Source of the DNA: an uncultured Acidovorax sp.
GTDB taxonomy: Bacteria; Pseudomonadota; Gammaproteobacteria; Burkholderiales; Burkholderiaceae_C
Assembly (NCBI GenBank): GCA_913774625.1
Contig: CAJYHL010000024.1
Span: 38,907 to 102,906 of the forward strand
Length of the DNA stretch: 64,000 nt
Direction: 5' to 3'
Within the stretch, counting starts at the first letter, position 1. Every line of letters begins with the position of its first letter. Position numbers and translations under genes: made by a program. A model generated the notes under the pieces. That model did not search any database and was not told the DNA's origin. It saw only the letters and a list, made by a program, of their open reading frames with translations. Positions 24,127 through 34,064 of the stretch are shown here, in pieces.

Positions 24127-26740
24127 GCCCGCGCCGGGCCCCGCCGGACCGTCGCAGCAGCCCCTGCAGGTGCTGCTGCTGGAGGACTCGGCCTTCGACG
24201 CCGAGCTGCTGCAGGAGGCGCTGCACGCGTCCTATCCCCGCGCCCGGCTGGAGCTGGTGCGCGACGGCGCAGGCTTCGCGGCGGCGCTGGAGCGCGGCGG
24301 CTTCGACGTCATCCTGTCCGACCACGAACTGGGGGGCTACAGCGGCACCGAGGCCCTGGCCCTGGCGCGCGAGCGGGTGCCCCATGTGCCCTTCATCTTC
24401 GTGTCCGGCGTGATCGGCGAGGACAACGCGGTCGAGCTGCTCAAGCGCGGCGCCACCGACTACGTGAGCAAGGGCCGGCTGGCGCGGCTGGCCTCGGTGC
24501 TGGAGCGGGCGCTGCGCGAAGTGGCCGAACGCGAGGCCCGCGCCGCCGCCGAGCGCGGACTGCGTGCGGCCAAGGAAGAGGCCGAACGCCTGACGGCCGA
24601 GCTGGCCGAGCGCGTGCGCGAGGTCGAGGCCGGTCAGGCACGTCTGCGCGCCGCCACCGACGCGGGTGGCCTGGGCGTCTGGCAGCTCGACGTGGCGCGG
24701 CGCGAGCTGTTCGCTTCCAGCCACTGCAAGAGCAATTTCGGGCGCGATCCGGACCTGCCCTTCACCTACGGCGATCTGCTGGCCGCCGTCCACCCCGACG
24801 ACCGCACACGCATGGCCGCCGCCGTGGAGCACACCCTGTCCACCGGCGAGGACTACCGCATCGAGTACCGCATCGTGCGGCCCGACGGGCAACTGGCCTG
24901 GGTGCGGGTGATGGGCCGGCTGGAAACCGATGGCGCGGGCGGCTCGCTCTACATGGCCGGCATCTCGCAGGAGATCACCGACACCATGCTGTCGCTGCGC
25001 CGCGCCGAGCTGCTGGACTATCTGGACCGCGAGGTCTACGGCGTCATACCCGACCCGCGCGAGATCGCCTACCGCGCCGCCGAGGCGCTGGGCCGCGCGC
25101 TGGACGTGAGCCGGGCGGGCTACGGCCTGGTGGACCGCGATGCCGAGACCATCACCATCGACCGCGACTGGAATGCGCCCGGCATCCATACCCTGGCCGG
25201 CATGCTCAGCTTCCGCGACTACGGCAGCTACATCGAAGACCTCAAGCGCGGCGAGACGGTGGTGTTCGCCGACGCGCGCACCGACCCGCGCACCCGCGAC
25301 CATGCCGAGGCCCTGATCGCGATCAGCGCGCAGTCGGTCATCAACATGCCGGTGAGCGAGGAAGGCGGCCTGGTGGCCCTGCTCTACCTCAACCACGGAA
25401 GTGCCCGGCACTGGACGGCGGACGAGCTCAGCCTCATCCGCGACGTGGCGCACCGCACGCGGCACGCCGTGGAGCGCCGCCGCGCCGAGCAGAAGCTGCA
25501 TGCCCTGGCCAATTCGCTGGAACGCAAGGTGCAGGAGCGCACGGCCGAGCTGATGAAGTCCGAAGCCGCGCTGCGGCAGTCGCAGAAGATGGAGGCCGTC
25601 GGTCAGCTCACCGGCGGGCTGGCGCACGACTTCAACAACATCCTGGGCGCCATCTCCGGCGCGCTGGAACTGCTGCGGCGCAATCTGGGCAAGGAGTCCG
25701 CCGCGCTGCGCTACGTGGACATCGGCCAGACCGCCGCCAAGCGTGCCGCGGCGCTGACCCACCGGCTGCTGGCATTCTCGCGCCGCCAGACGCTGGAGCC
25801 CAAGGTGCTCCAGGTCCCGCAACTGATCGCCGGCTTCGACGAGCTGGTGCGCCGCACCATCGGCCCGCAGATCACGCTGGACGTGGTCGCCGAAGACCGC
25901 GTCTGGCCGGTGCAGGCCGACCCGGGTCAGCTGGAGAACGCGCTGCTGAACCTGTGCATCAATGCCCGCGACGCCATGCCCGATGGCGGCCGGCTGGTGA
26001 TCGAGGCCGCCAACCTCACCATCGACGGACCGGTGGCCAGCGGAGAGGAGATCGCGCCCGGCCAGTACGTGTCGATCTCGGTGCGCGACAACGGCACCGG
26101 CATGCCGGCCGACGTGGTGGCGCGGGCCTTCGACCCCTTCTTCACCACCAAGCCGCTGGGCATGGGCACGGGCCTGGGCCTCTCCATGGTCTATGGCTTC
26201 GCCCGCCAGTCAGGCGGGCAGGTGCGGATCTATTCCGAGGTGGGCGCGGGCACCACCGTGTGCATCTACCTGCCGCGCTACCTGGGCGCCGCCCCGCCGA
26301 TGGAAGAGGCAGCCGCGCCGCTGCCGCCGGTGGGCGCGGTGGGCCTGGGCGAGACCATCCTGGTGGTGGACGACGAAGCTGCGGTGCGCGTCCTGATGGT
26401 GGAGATGCTGCGCGAAATGGGCTTCCAGGTGCTCGAGGCCGGGGACGGCCCCCGCGCCCTGCAGGTTCTGCAGCGCCACCCCGCCATCGCCCTGCTGGTC
26501 ACCGACGTGGGCCTGCCCGGCGGCATGAACGGCCGGCAGGTGGCCGATGCGGCGCGCGAGCTCTATCCCACGCTGCAGGTGCTCTTCGTGACCGGCTACG
26601 CGGAAAACGCCGTGCTGGGGCACGGCCATCTGCCCTCCGGCATGCAGGTGCTGACCAAGCCCTTCGAGCTGCAGGCCTTCGGCCAGCGCATCCAGGCCCT
26701 GGTGCAGTCGGCCAGGGGCCGCGGGCACGCCGCGGATTGA
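24119..26740 (+). CDS. Hybrid histidine kinase: REC-PAS-GAF-HisKA-HATPase-REC
   Basis: 873 residues. Order: N-terminal receiver with acceptor Asp near 67 (FDVILSDHELGG), a coiled-coil linker, a PAS domain (about 180-290), a GAF domain (about 300-450), a second coiled coil, HisKA with His near 502 (QLTGGLAHDFNNILG), an ATPase domain (LLNLCINARDAMPDGG, then MGTGLGLSMVYG) and a C-terminal receiver with acceptor Asp near 796 (LLVTDVGLPGG). It forms a phosphorelay unit with the preceding bphP and receiver genes. The GAF-HisKA part closely resembles the kinase at 62030, so the two are paralogues. Confidence 0.92.
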   Translation: MTEPAPGPAGPSQQPLQVLLLEDSAFDAELLQEALHASYPRARLELVRDGAGFAAALERGGFDVILSDHELGGYSGTEALALARERVPHVPFIFVSGVIGEDNAVELLKRGATDYVSKGRLARLASVLERALREVAEREARAAAERGLRAAKEEAERLTAELAERVREVEAGQARLRAATDAGGLGVWQLDVARRELFASSHCKSNFGRDPDLPFTYGDLLAAVHPDDRTRMAAAVEHTLSTGEDYRIEYRIVRPDGQLAWVRVMGRLETDGAGGSLYMAGISQEITDTMLSLRRAELLDYLDREVYGVIPDPREIAYRAAEALGRALDVSRAGYGLVDRDAETITIDRDWNAPGIHTLAGMLSFRDYGSYIEDLKRGETVVFADARTDPRTRDHAEALIAISAQSVINMPVSEEGGLVALLYLNHGSARHWTADELSLIRDVAHRTRHAVERRRAEQKLHALANSLERKVQERTAELMKSEAALRQSQKMEAVGQLTGGLAHDFNNILGAISGALELLRRNLGKESAALRYVDIGQTAAKRAAALTHRLLAFSRRQTLEPKVLQVPQLIAGFDELVRRTIGPQITLDVVAEDRVWPVQADPGQLENALLNLCINARDAMPDGGRLVIEAANLTIDGPVASGEEIAPGQYVSISVRDNGTGMPADVVARAFDPFFTTKPLGMGTGLGLSMVYGFARQSGGQVRIYSEVGAGTTVCIYLPRYLGAAPPMEEAAAPLPPVGAVGLGETILVVDDEAAVRVLMVEMLREMGFQVLEAGDGPRALQVLQRHPAIALLVTDVGLPGGMNGRQVADAARELYPTLQVLFVTGYAENAVLGHGHLPSGMQVLTKPFELQAFGQRIQALVQSARGRGHAAD

Positions 26741-26816
26741 GCCGGCCCGGCCCGGCCGGCACTGCGTCCCTGTCGTCCGCGCCGCGCCTCGTCCCGCGCC
26801 TGCGTGCGCCGCAGGC

Positions 26817-26843
26817 AAAAAAAAGCCCGCCTTGCGGCGGGCT
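26817..26843 (-). terminator. Rho-independent terminator of glnK-amtB
   Basis: Read on the minus strand, stem AGCCCGCC / GGCGGGCT (26824-26843, 4-base loop) is followed by a run of eight T (26817-26824 region). A second small dyad, CTGAAAG-T-CTTTCAG at 26842-26856, and a 9-base-arm hairpin at 26903-26932 lie between it and the amtB stop. Confidence 0.85.
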
Positions 26844-26943
26844 GAAAGTCTTTCAGAGGAGTCACTCGTCAACGGACACCCGCGAGGGAGTCCTTCTTTC
26901 CACCCGCCCGGCACCACCAGACACCGGGCGGGAGAACCGGGGC

Positions 26944-28392
26944 TCAGCGGTGGTAGGCCGTTTCGCCGTGGGAGGTGATGTCCAGGCCTTCGCGTTCGGC
27001 TTCTTCGCTGACGCGCAGACCCACCAGCAGATCGGCGATTTTGTAGGAGATGAAGGCCACGACGCCGGACCACACGACGGTCAGCAGTACGCTCTTGACC
27101 TGGATCCAGACCTGTGCGCCCATGCTGAACGTGTCGGGGGTCAGGCCGCCCGTGCCGCCCAGGCTCTGCGATGCGAACACGCCGGTCAGGATGGCGCCCA
27201 GGATGCCGCCCGTGCCGTGCACGCCGAACACGTCGAACGCGTCGTCGGCACCCAGCAGGCGCTTGAGGCCACCCACGCCCCAGAGGCAGACCACGCCGGC
27301 CAGCAGGCCCATCACGATGGAGCCCATGGGGCCGACGAAGCCGGCAGCGGGCGTCACGGCCACGAGGCCGGCCACGGCGCCGGAGGCGGCGCCCAGCATG
27401 GAGGCCTTGCCCTTGTGCAGGGCTTCGGCGCCGATCCAGGACAGCGTGGCGGCAGCGGTGGCCAGCACGGTGTTCACGAAGGCGAGGCCCGCGTTGGCGT
27501 TGGCGGCACCGGCGGAGCCGGCGTTGAAGCCGAACCAGCCCACCCACAGCAGCGAGGCGCCCACCATGGTCAGCGTCAGCGAGTGGGGTGTGAAGGCTTC
27601 CTTGCCGAAGCCCAGGCGCTTGCCCACCATGTAGGCGCCCACCAGGCCGGCGATACCGGCGTTGATGTGGACCACGGTGCCGCCGGCGAAGTCCAGCGCG
27701 CCGTCGGCGCCCAGCAGGCCGCCGCCCCACACGATGTGGGCCATGGGCACGTAGCTGAAGGTGAACCACAGCACCGAGAAGATCAGCACGGCGGCGAACT
27801 TGATGCGTTCGGCGAAGGAGCCCACGATCAGCGCCACGGTGATGGCAGCGAAGGTGCCCTGGAACGCGAAGAACACGTACTCAGGAATGGTCGTCAGGGC
27901 GCCGAAGGTCTCCTGGGTCACGCCCTTGAGGAACAGCTTGTCGAAGCCGCCGAAGAACTTGCCTTCGCCCGAGAACGCCAGGCTGTAGCCGTAGATGGCC
28001 CACAGCAGCGACACCAGCGAGAAGATCACGAACACCTGCATCAGCACCGACAGCATGTTCTTGGAGCGGCCCAGGCCGCCGTAGAACAGGGCCAGGCCGG
28101 GAATGGTCATCAGGATGACCAGCAGCGTGGAGGTCAGCATCCAGGCGGTGTCGCCGGAGTCCACCTTGGGGGCGGGTGCGGGGGCGGCAGCCGGTGCGGC
28201 GGCAGCGGGGGCTGCGTCGGCCTTGGCGGCCGGCTCGGCGGCGGCGGCAGGGGCCGGCGCGGCTGCGGACGCGGCTTCGGCGGGTGCCGTCGCGGCTGCA
28301 GGTTCGGAGGCGGCGGATGCCTGTGCCAGCACGGCGGTGCCGGCGGTCATCAGGCTCAAGCCCAGAAGGCAGGAAGCAAGTAGTTTTTTCAT
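26944..28392 (-). CDS. amtB: Ammonium transporter AmtB
   Basis: 482 residues. A signal peptide (about 1-24) is followed by a 50-residue Ala/Pro-rich segment before the first core helix, which makes it longer than E. coli AmtB. Eleven core helices follow. The pore residues are visible: Asp and the first pore His in LDFAGGTVVHINAG, the second pore His in FGVHGTGGILG. It takes up ammonium across the inner membrane and is gated by the PII protein from the gene just upstream (glnK, 52 bases away). Expression should be nitrogen-regulated through the sigma-54 promoter at 28850. Confidence 0.95.
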   Translation of the reverse strand: MKKLLASCLLGLSLMTAGTAVLAQASAASEPAAATAPAEAASAAAPAPAAAAEPAAKADAAPAAAAPAAAPAPAPKVDSGDTAWMLTSTLLVILMTIPGLALFYGGLGRSKNMLSVLMQVFVIFSLVSLLWAIYGYSLAFSGEGKFFGGFDKLFLKGVTQETFGALTTIPEYVFFAFQGTFAAITVALIVGSFAERIKFAAVLIFSVLWFTFSYVPMAHIVWGGGLLGADGALDFAGGTVVHINAGIAGLVGAYMVGKRLGFGKEAFTPHSLTLTMVGASLLWVGWFGFNAGSAGAANANAGLAFVNTVLATAAATLSWIGAEALHKGKASMLGAASGAVAGLVAVTPAAGFVGPMGSIVMGLLAGVVCLWGVGGLKRLLGADDAFDVFGVHGTGGILGAILTGVFASQSLGGTGGLTPDTFSMGAQVWIQVKSVLLTVVWSGVVAFISYKIADLLVGLRVSEEAEREGLDITSHGETAYHR

Positions 28393-28444
28393 GGCAGTAC
28401 TCGGGATGGATATCGGGGTACGGGGCGTGTGCGGCCGTCCGCTG

Positions 28445-28936
<492 letters not shown>

Positions 28937-28963
28937 TTACCGCGCATGCAAGTGGTAACGTGA

Positions 28964-28980
28964 TGCACTGTATTGGTGCA
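28964..28980. promoter_or_regulatory. NtrC-like enhancer site upstream of glnK
   Basis: TGCACTGTATTGGTGCA is a dyad matching the NtrC (GlnG) pattern TGCAC(C/T)-N5-GGTGCA. It is about 110 bases upstream of the sigma-54 promoter, a normal enhancer distance. A neighbouring dyad CGTTACC-N12-GGTAACG at 28935-28960 might be a second binding site. It is only about 60 bases from the comM start on the other strand. Confidence 0.7.
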
Positions 28981-29041
28981 ATAACAATCACGGCGTTCGG
29001 GTGGGGTCCCGCGGCGCACCTGTCTGGGGAGTGGAGCAAAG

Positions 29042-30586
29042 ATGAGTCTTGCTTTGGTGCAAAGCCGCGCGCTGCTGGGCCTGCAGGCCCCCGCGGTCAC
29101 CGTCGAAGTGCATCTGGCCAACGGCCTGCCCAGCTTCACGCTGGTGGGCCTGGCCGAGGTGGAGGTCAAGGAGGCGCGCGAGCGCGTGCGCTCGGCGCTG
29201 CAGAACGCGGGGCTGGAGTTCCCGGCCAACAAGAAGATCACCGTCAACCTGGCGCCGGCCGATCTGCCCAAGGATTCGGGCCGCTTCGATCTGCCGATCG
29301 CGCTGGGCATCCTCGCGGCCAGCGGGCAGATCGACGCGGCGCGGCTGGCCGGGCACGAGTTCGCGGGCGAGCTGTCGCTGTCGGGCGAGCTGCGGGCCGT
29401 GCGCGGCGCCCTGGCCACCAGCCTGGCGTTGCGCACCCTGGGCGAATCCCCGCGCATGGTGCTGCCGCCCGGCAGCGCCGAAGAAGCCGCCCTGGTGCCG
29501 GACACCGAGGTCTACCGCGCCCGCCACCTGCTGGACGTGGTGCGGCAGTTTCTGCCGGCAGGGCAGGGCGCCGCCGGTGGGGAAGAAGAGGCCGGCGACG
29601 GCTGGGCCCGCGTGCTGCCCGCGCCACCGCCCGTGCAGGCTCCGGAAGCCGACCTGGCCGACGTGAAAGGCCAGGCCGCCGCCCGCCGCGCGTTGGAGAT
29701 CGCCGCCGCCGGCGGCCACGGCCTGCTGCTGGTGGGCCCGCCCGGCTCGGGCAAGTCCATGCTGGCGCACCGCTTCGCCTCGCTGCTGCCGGCCATGACC
29801 GTGCAGGAAGCGCTGGAGAGCGCGGCCGTGGCCAGCCTGGCCGGCCGCTTCGACGCCGGGCGCTGGATGCAGCGCACCACGGCCCATCCGCACCATACCT
29901 GCAGCGCGATCGCGCTGGTGGGCGGCGGTTCGCCCCCGCGCCCGGGCGAGATCTCATTGGCCCACGAGGGCGTGCTGTTCCTGGACGAATTCCCCGAATT
30001 CGCCCGCACCGCGCTCGAAGCCCTGCGCGAGCCGCTGGAGACCGGCCGCATCACCATCGCCCGGGCGGCGCAGCGGGCCGATTTTCCGGCGCGCTTCCAG
30101 CTCATCGCGGCGATGAACCCCTGCCCTTGCGGCTTCCTGGGATCGCCCCAGCGCGCCTGCCGCTGCACGCCCGACCAGGTGGCACGCTACCAGGGCAAGC
30201 TCAGCGGCCCGCTGCTGGACCGCATCGATCTGCATGTGGAAGTGCCCGCCGTGCCGGCCGACGAGCTGCTGGGCGCTCCGGCCGGCGAATCCAGCGCCGC
30301 CGTGCGCGCCCGGGTGGAAGCCGCCCGCGACCGCGCCGTGGCCCGCCAGGGCAAGCCCAACCAGGCGCTGCAGGGCCGCGAGATCGACGCCCACCTGCTG
30401 CTGGACGATGCCGCGGGCCGCTTCCTGCAGGCCGCGGCGGAGCGCCTGGGCTGGTCGGCCCGCAGCACGCACCGGGCGCTCAAGGTGGCGCGCACCATCG
30501 CCGACCTGGCCGGCGCCGAACGCATCGGCGTGGCGCATGTGGGCGAGGCGGTGCAGTACCGGCGGGTGCTGCGCGGGGCGGGCTGA
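29042..30586 (+). CDS. comM: YifB/ComM-family Mg-chelatase-like AAA+ ATPase
   Basis: 514 residues. An N-terminal Lon-protease-like ChlI domain (about 1-170) precedes an AAA+ module with Walker A GPPGSGKSML near residue 237 and Walker B VLFLDEFPEF, plus the signature NPCPCGFLGSPQRACRC and a C-terminal helical domain. ComM is a branch-migration helicase that helps integrate DNA during natural transformation; whether this strain is competent cannot be told here. It is a single gene divergent from glnK and convergent with the ABC transporter genes. Confidence 0.92.
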   Translation: MSLALVQSRALLGLQAPAVTVEVHLANGLPSFTLVGLAEVEVKEARERVRSALQNAGLEFPANKKITVNLAPADLPKDSGRFDLPIALGILAASGQIDAARLAGHEFAGELSLSGELRAVRGALATSLALRTLGESPRMVLPPGSAEEAALVPDTEVYRARHLLDVVRQFLPAGQGAAGGEEEAGDGWARVLPAPPPVQAPEADLADVKGQAAARRALEIAAAGGHGLLLVGPPGSGKSMLAHRFASLLPAMTVQEALESAAVASLAGRFDAGRWMQRTTAHPHHTCSAIALVGGGSPPRPGEISLAHEGVLFLDEFPEFARTALEALREPLETGRITIARAAQRADFPARFQLIAAMNPCPCGFLGSPQRACRCTPDQVARYQGKLSGPLLDRIDLHVEVPAVPADELLGAPAGESSAAVRARVEAARDRAVARQGKPNQALQGREIDAHLLLDDAAGRFLQAAAERLGWSARSTHRALKVARTIADLAGAERIGVAHVGEAVQYRRVLRGAG

Positions 30587-30596
30587 TGCGCCCCCT

Positions 30597-31346
30597 CTAC
30601 ACCCCTAGGTAGGCCCGCCGCACGGCGCCGTCGGCCGCCAGTTCGGCCATGGGCGCGGCATGCACGATGCGGCCCTTTTCCAGCACGTAGGCACGGTCGG
30701 CCACGGCCTCGGCCAGGCTCAGGTTCTGCTCGCTCAGCAGGATGCCGATGCCCTGGCTCTTGAGCTGCAGGATGGTGGCCGCCATCTGCTCCACGATGAT
30801 CGGCGCCACGCCTTCCGAGGGTTCGTCCAGCAGCACCGCCAGCGGCTGGCCCATCAGGGTGCGGGCCACCGTCAGCATCTGCTGCTCGCCGCCGCTCATG
30901 CGCCCGCCCGGGCGCCGGGGCATCTCGCCCAGGTTGGGAAAGAGCGCGAAAAGCCGCTCGGGCGTCCAGACCGGTGCGGCGCTGCCGTCCGGCCAGCGCC
31001 TCGGCGGCTGGCGGCCGACTTCCAGGTTCTCCAGCACGCTCAGGTCGGTGAAGATGCGGCGCTCTTCGGGCACATAGCCCAGGCCGCGCCGCGCGATCTG
31101 GTGCGGCGCCAGGCGCGACACGTCCTGCCCCAGCAGGCGCACCGCGCCCTGCCGGCGCGCCACCAGCGCGGCGATGGTTTTCAGCGTGGTGGACTTGCCC
31201 GCGCCGTTGCGCCCCATCAGCGCCACGACCTCGCCCCGGCCCACCTGCAGGCTCACACCGAAGAGGATCTGCGCGGCGCCGTACCAGGCCTGCAGGCCCT
31301 CGGCCTCCAGCAGCGGCGCAGCCGTGTTCGCGCGCGGCCCCGTCAT
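30597..31346 (-). CDS. Branched-chain-type ABC transporter ATPase, LivF-like
   Basis: 249 residues. Walker A is MGRNGAGKSTTLK, the signature is RMSGGEQQML and Walker B is LAVLLDEPSEG. Following IVEQ and the length place it in the LivF subgroup of the hydrophobic amino-acid transporters. It is the last gene of a four-gene operon encoding binding protein, fused permease, LivG and LivF. It overlaps livG by four bases. The substrate is unknown; similar systems take up branched-chain amino acids, amides or aromatic acids. Confidence 0.92.
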   Translation of the reverse strand: MTGPRANTAAPLLEAEGLQAWYGAAQILFGVSLQVGRGEVVALMGRNGAGKSTTLKTIAALVARRQGAVRLLGQDVSRLAPHQIARRGLGYVPEERRIFTDLSVLENLEVGRQPPRRWPDGSAAPVWTPERLFALFPNLGEMPRRPGGRMSGGEQQMLTVARTLMGQPLAVLLDEPSEGVAPIIVEQMAATILQLKSQGIGILLSEQNLSLAEAVADRAYVLEKGRIVHAAPMAELAADGAVRRAYLGV

Positions 31347-32131
31347 GCCGCGGCCTCCTGCGCGGCGGCATGGCGCAGCCGTTCGGCCAGCCCGCCCGTG
31401 CCCAGGTAGGCCGCCTGCACCTGCGCATCGGCCTGGATGGCGGCCGGCGCGCCTTCGGCCAGGATGCGGCCGCGCACCAGCACGATCACGCGGTCGGCCT
31501 GCTGGAAGACCACGTCCATGCTGTGCTCGGTGAACAGCACGCCCATGCGGCGCTCCTGCGCCAGTTCGCGCGTGAGCGCCATCAGCGCGACGCGCTCGGC
31601 GGGCGCCATGCCGGCGGTGGGCTCGTCCATCAGCAAGAGGCGCGGCCCATGGGCCAGCGCCATGGCCAGTTCCACGCGCTTGACGTCGCCGTAGGCCAGC
31701 TCGCTGCAGGGGCGCGCGGCCTGGGCGCGCATGCCCACGCGCTCCAGCAGGGCCAGCGCGTCCGCCACGCGGTGCGTGTGGGCCGGGCGCCAGAAGTCGA
31801 ACACGCGCCGGTCGGCCGACAGCAGCGCCATCTGCAGGTTCTGCAGCACGGTGAGCGAGGCGAAAGTCTCCGCGATCTGGAAGGTGCGGCCCACGCCCCG
31901 GCGCCAGATGGCGCGCGGCGGCAGGCCGGCGATGCTGGCGCCGTCGAGCAGGATGCTTCCCGCATCGGGCCTGAGCTGCCCGCCCACCATGTTGAAGGTG
32001 GTCGATTTGCCCGCCCCGTTGGGGCCGATCAGCGCCAGCAGTTCGCCGGGCGCGATGGAAAAGCCTACGCCTTCCACCGCCCGCACGCCGCCGAAGGCCT
32101 TGGCCAGGCCGCTCACCTGCAGCAGGCTCAT
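31343..32131 (-). CDS. Branched-chain-type ABC transporter ATPase, LivG-like
   Basis: 262 residues. Walker A is IGPNGAGKSTTFN, signature ELAYGDVKRVELAMAL (YGDVK in place of the usual YGxQR, as in some LivG proteins) and Walker B RLLLMDEPTAGM. The C-terminal tail is characteristic of LivG. It overlaps the permease gene by four bases and the LivF gene by four bases, so the whole set is co-translated. Confidence 0.92.
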   Translation of the reverse strand: MSLLQVSGLAKAFGGVRAVEGVGFSIAPGELLALIGPNGAGKSTTFNMVGGQLRPDAGSILLDGASIAGLPPRAIWRRGVGRTFQIAETFASLTVLQNLQMALLSADRRVFDFWRPAHTHRVADALALLERVGMRAQAARPCSELAYGDVKRVELAMALAHGPRLLLMDEPTAGMAPAERVALMALTRELAQERRMGVLFTEHSMDVVFQQADRVIVLVRGRILAEGAPAAIQADAQVQAAYLGTGGLAERLRHAAAQEAAA

Positions 32132-34038
32132 GGCCGGGCCTCCGGGTCTGCCTTGTTTTTGATAGCAACTAGCCCGCGCAAAGACTGGGCGAAGCCCGCG
32201 ATGCCCTGCGGAAACAGCAGCACCAGCACCAGCATGGTGGCGCCCAGCACGGCGCGCCAGTAGTCGGTGTGGCGGGCGATGGTGTCGTGCAGCCAGGTGA
32301 AGGCCGCCGCGCCCGCCAGCGGGCCGGCCAGGGACTGCACGCCGCCCAGCAGCACCATGACCAGGCCATCGACCGACTTGCCCACCGACAGCGTCTCGGG
32401 CGAGGCGCCGCCCTTGGATAGCGCGTAGAGCCCCCCCGCCAGCCCGGCCACCATGCCCGCCGCCACGAAAGCCGCCCAGCGCAGCCGGTGCACGTCGATG
32501 CCGATGGCGTCCGCCCGCAGGGCCGAGTCGCGCGCGGCGCGCAGCGCCAGGCCGAAGGGCGACTGCAGCAGCCGGCGCAGCGCCCAGAGGCTGCCCGCCA
32601 CGCAGGCCAGCACCAGCCAGTAGAAGGCGGGGCCTTCTGCCAGCCAGCCCTGGGGCCAGGCGCCGGTGATGCCGTTGCTGCCGCCGGTCACCGCGTCCCA
32701 CTGGAAGGCGATGGCCCAGGTGATCTGCGCGAAGGCCAGCGTCAGCATGGCGAGATACACGCCCGAGAGGCGCACGCAGAACCAGCCATAGGCCAGCGCG
32801 AAGGCGCCTCCCGCCAGCGGCGCCAACGCAAGGGCCGCCGGCGCCGGCAGGCCCGCCGTGCGCACCAGCAGCGCCGCCGCATAGGCGCCCACGCCGAAAT
32901 ACGCCGCATGGCCGAAGGAATGCAGGCCGGCCGGGCCCATCAGCGCATGCAGGCTGGCGGCGAAGAGCGCGGCGATCAATATGTCCTGCGCCAGCACCGT
33001 GGCATAGGGCCAGGCGCCGGCCGCCACCGGCAGCAGGGCCAGCGCCGCGACGCCGGCCACGGCGCCCCAGCGGGCAGCGCGCGTGGCGGGGCGCGGCGGG
33101 GCCTCGGCGGCGCCCGCCGTGCGCGGCGCGGCCTGCGGCCGGCCCAGCAGGCCCCAGGGGCGCCAGACCAGCACGGCCGCCATCACCAGGAATTCGACCA
33201 CCAGCGTGAGTCGCGGGAAGGCGATGGCGATGCCCGCCACCTCCACCACGCCCAGCCAGATGCACACCGCTTTGAGCTCGGCGATCAGCAGCGCCGCCAC
33301 GAAGGCGCCGGGCAGCGAGCCCATGCCGCCCACCACCACCACCACGAAGGCGGCGCCGATGGTGGCCATGTCCATCTCCAGATTCGCCGGCTCGCGCGGC
33401 AGCTGCAGCGCGCCGCCCAGGCCCGCCAGCAGCGCGCCCAGCGCGAACACGGCGGTGAAGAGCCAGGCCTGGTTCACGCCCAGCGCGCCGACCATCTCGC
33501 GGTCCTGCGTGGCGGCGCGCACCAGCGTGCCCCAGCGCGTGCGGTGCAGCAGCAGCCAGAGCAGGGCCAGCACCAGCGGCCCCACGCCGATCAGGAACAG
33601 GTCGTAGGCCGGAAACTGCCGGCCCAGCAGCGGCACCGCGCCTTCCAGCCCCGGCGCGCGCGGGCCGAAGAGCTCTTCCGGCCCCCAGGCCCAGAGCACG
33701 GCGTCCTTGATGACCAGCACCAGGGCGAAGGTGGCCAGCAGCTGGAACAGCTCGGGCGCGCGGTAGATGCGGCGCAGCAGCGCCACCTCCATCAGCGCGC
33801 CCAGCAGGCCCACGGCCAGCGGCGCCAGCAGCAGCGCGGGCCAGAAGCCGATCACCCCGGCGAAGCGCTCCACCAGCGAATAGGCCGCGTAGATGCCCAG
33901 CATGGTGAAGGAGCCATGCGCGAAGTTGACGATGCGCGTCACGCCGAAGATCAGCGACAGGCCGGCCGCCACCAGAAAGAGGGTGGAAGCGCCCGCCAGC
34001 CCGTTCAGCAGCTGCAGCAGCAGGCCGGAAAAGTCCAT
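32128..34038 (-). CDS. Fused LivH-LivM permease of a branched-chain-type ABC transporter
   Basis: 636 residues, about twice the length of a single permease. Residues 1-290 are LivH-like (LLQLLNGLAGASTLFLVAAGLSLIFG and VVVVGGMGSLPGAF). A short Pro/Ala-rich linker (about 298-325) leads to LivM (FGHAAYFGVGAYAAALL, GGSNGITG and the ATPase-contact loop ALRAARDSALRADAIGID). Most Liv systems have two separate genes. Both halves look intact, so this is a true fusion. The last residues (VAIKNK) are encoded by a copy of the ATAGC repeat. Confidence 0.93.
   Translation of the reverse strand: MDFSGLLLQLLNGLAGASTLFLVAAGLSLIFGVTRIVNFAHGSFTMLGIYAAYSLVERFAGVIGFWPALLLAPLAVGLLGALMEVALLRRIYRAPELFQLLATFALVLVIKDAVLWAWGPEELFGPRAPGLEGAVPLLGRQFPAYDLFLIGVGPLVLALLWLLLHRTRWGTLVRAATQDREMVGALGVNQAWLFTAVFALGALLAGLGGALQLPREPANLEMDMATIGAAFVVVVVGGMGSLPGAFVAALLIAELKAVCIWLGVVEVAGIAIAFPRLTLVVEFLVMAAVLVWRPWGLLGRPQAAPRTAGAAEAPPRPATRAARWGAVAGVAALALLPVAAGAWPYATVLAQDILIAALFAASLHALMGPAGLHSFGHAAYFGVGAYAAALLVRTAGLPAPAALALAPLAGGAFALAYGWFCVRLSGVYLAMLTLAFAQITWAIAFQWDAVTGGSNGITGAWPQGWLAEGPAFYWLVLACVAGSLWALRRLLQSPFGLALRAARDSALRADAIGIDVHRLRWAAFVAAGMVAGLAGGLYALSKGGASPETLSVGKSVDGLVMVLLGGVQSLAGPLAGAAAFTWLHDTIARHTDYWRAVLGATMLVLVLLFPQGIAGFAQSLRGLVAIKNKADPEARP
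32155..32192 (+). repeat. ATAGC hairpin repeat at the end of the permease gene
   Basis: TTTTTGATAGCAACTAGCCC is followed by a short loop and GGGC. It resembles the repeats at 19201 and 51951 and codes for the C-terminal VAIKNK of the fused permease when read on the minus strand. The hairpin itself is weak here (four to five base pairs). Confidence 0.45.
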
Positions 34039-34064
34039 GCGAGAGGGGGAGCGGAAGGAGCCGC

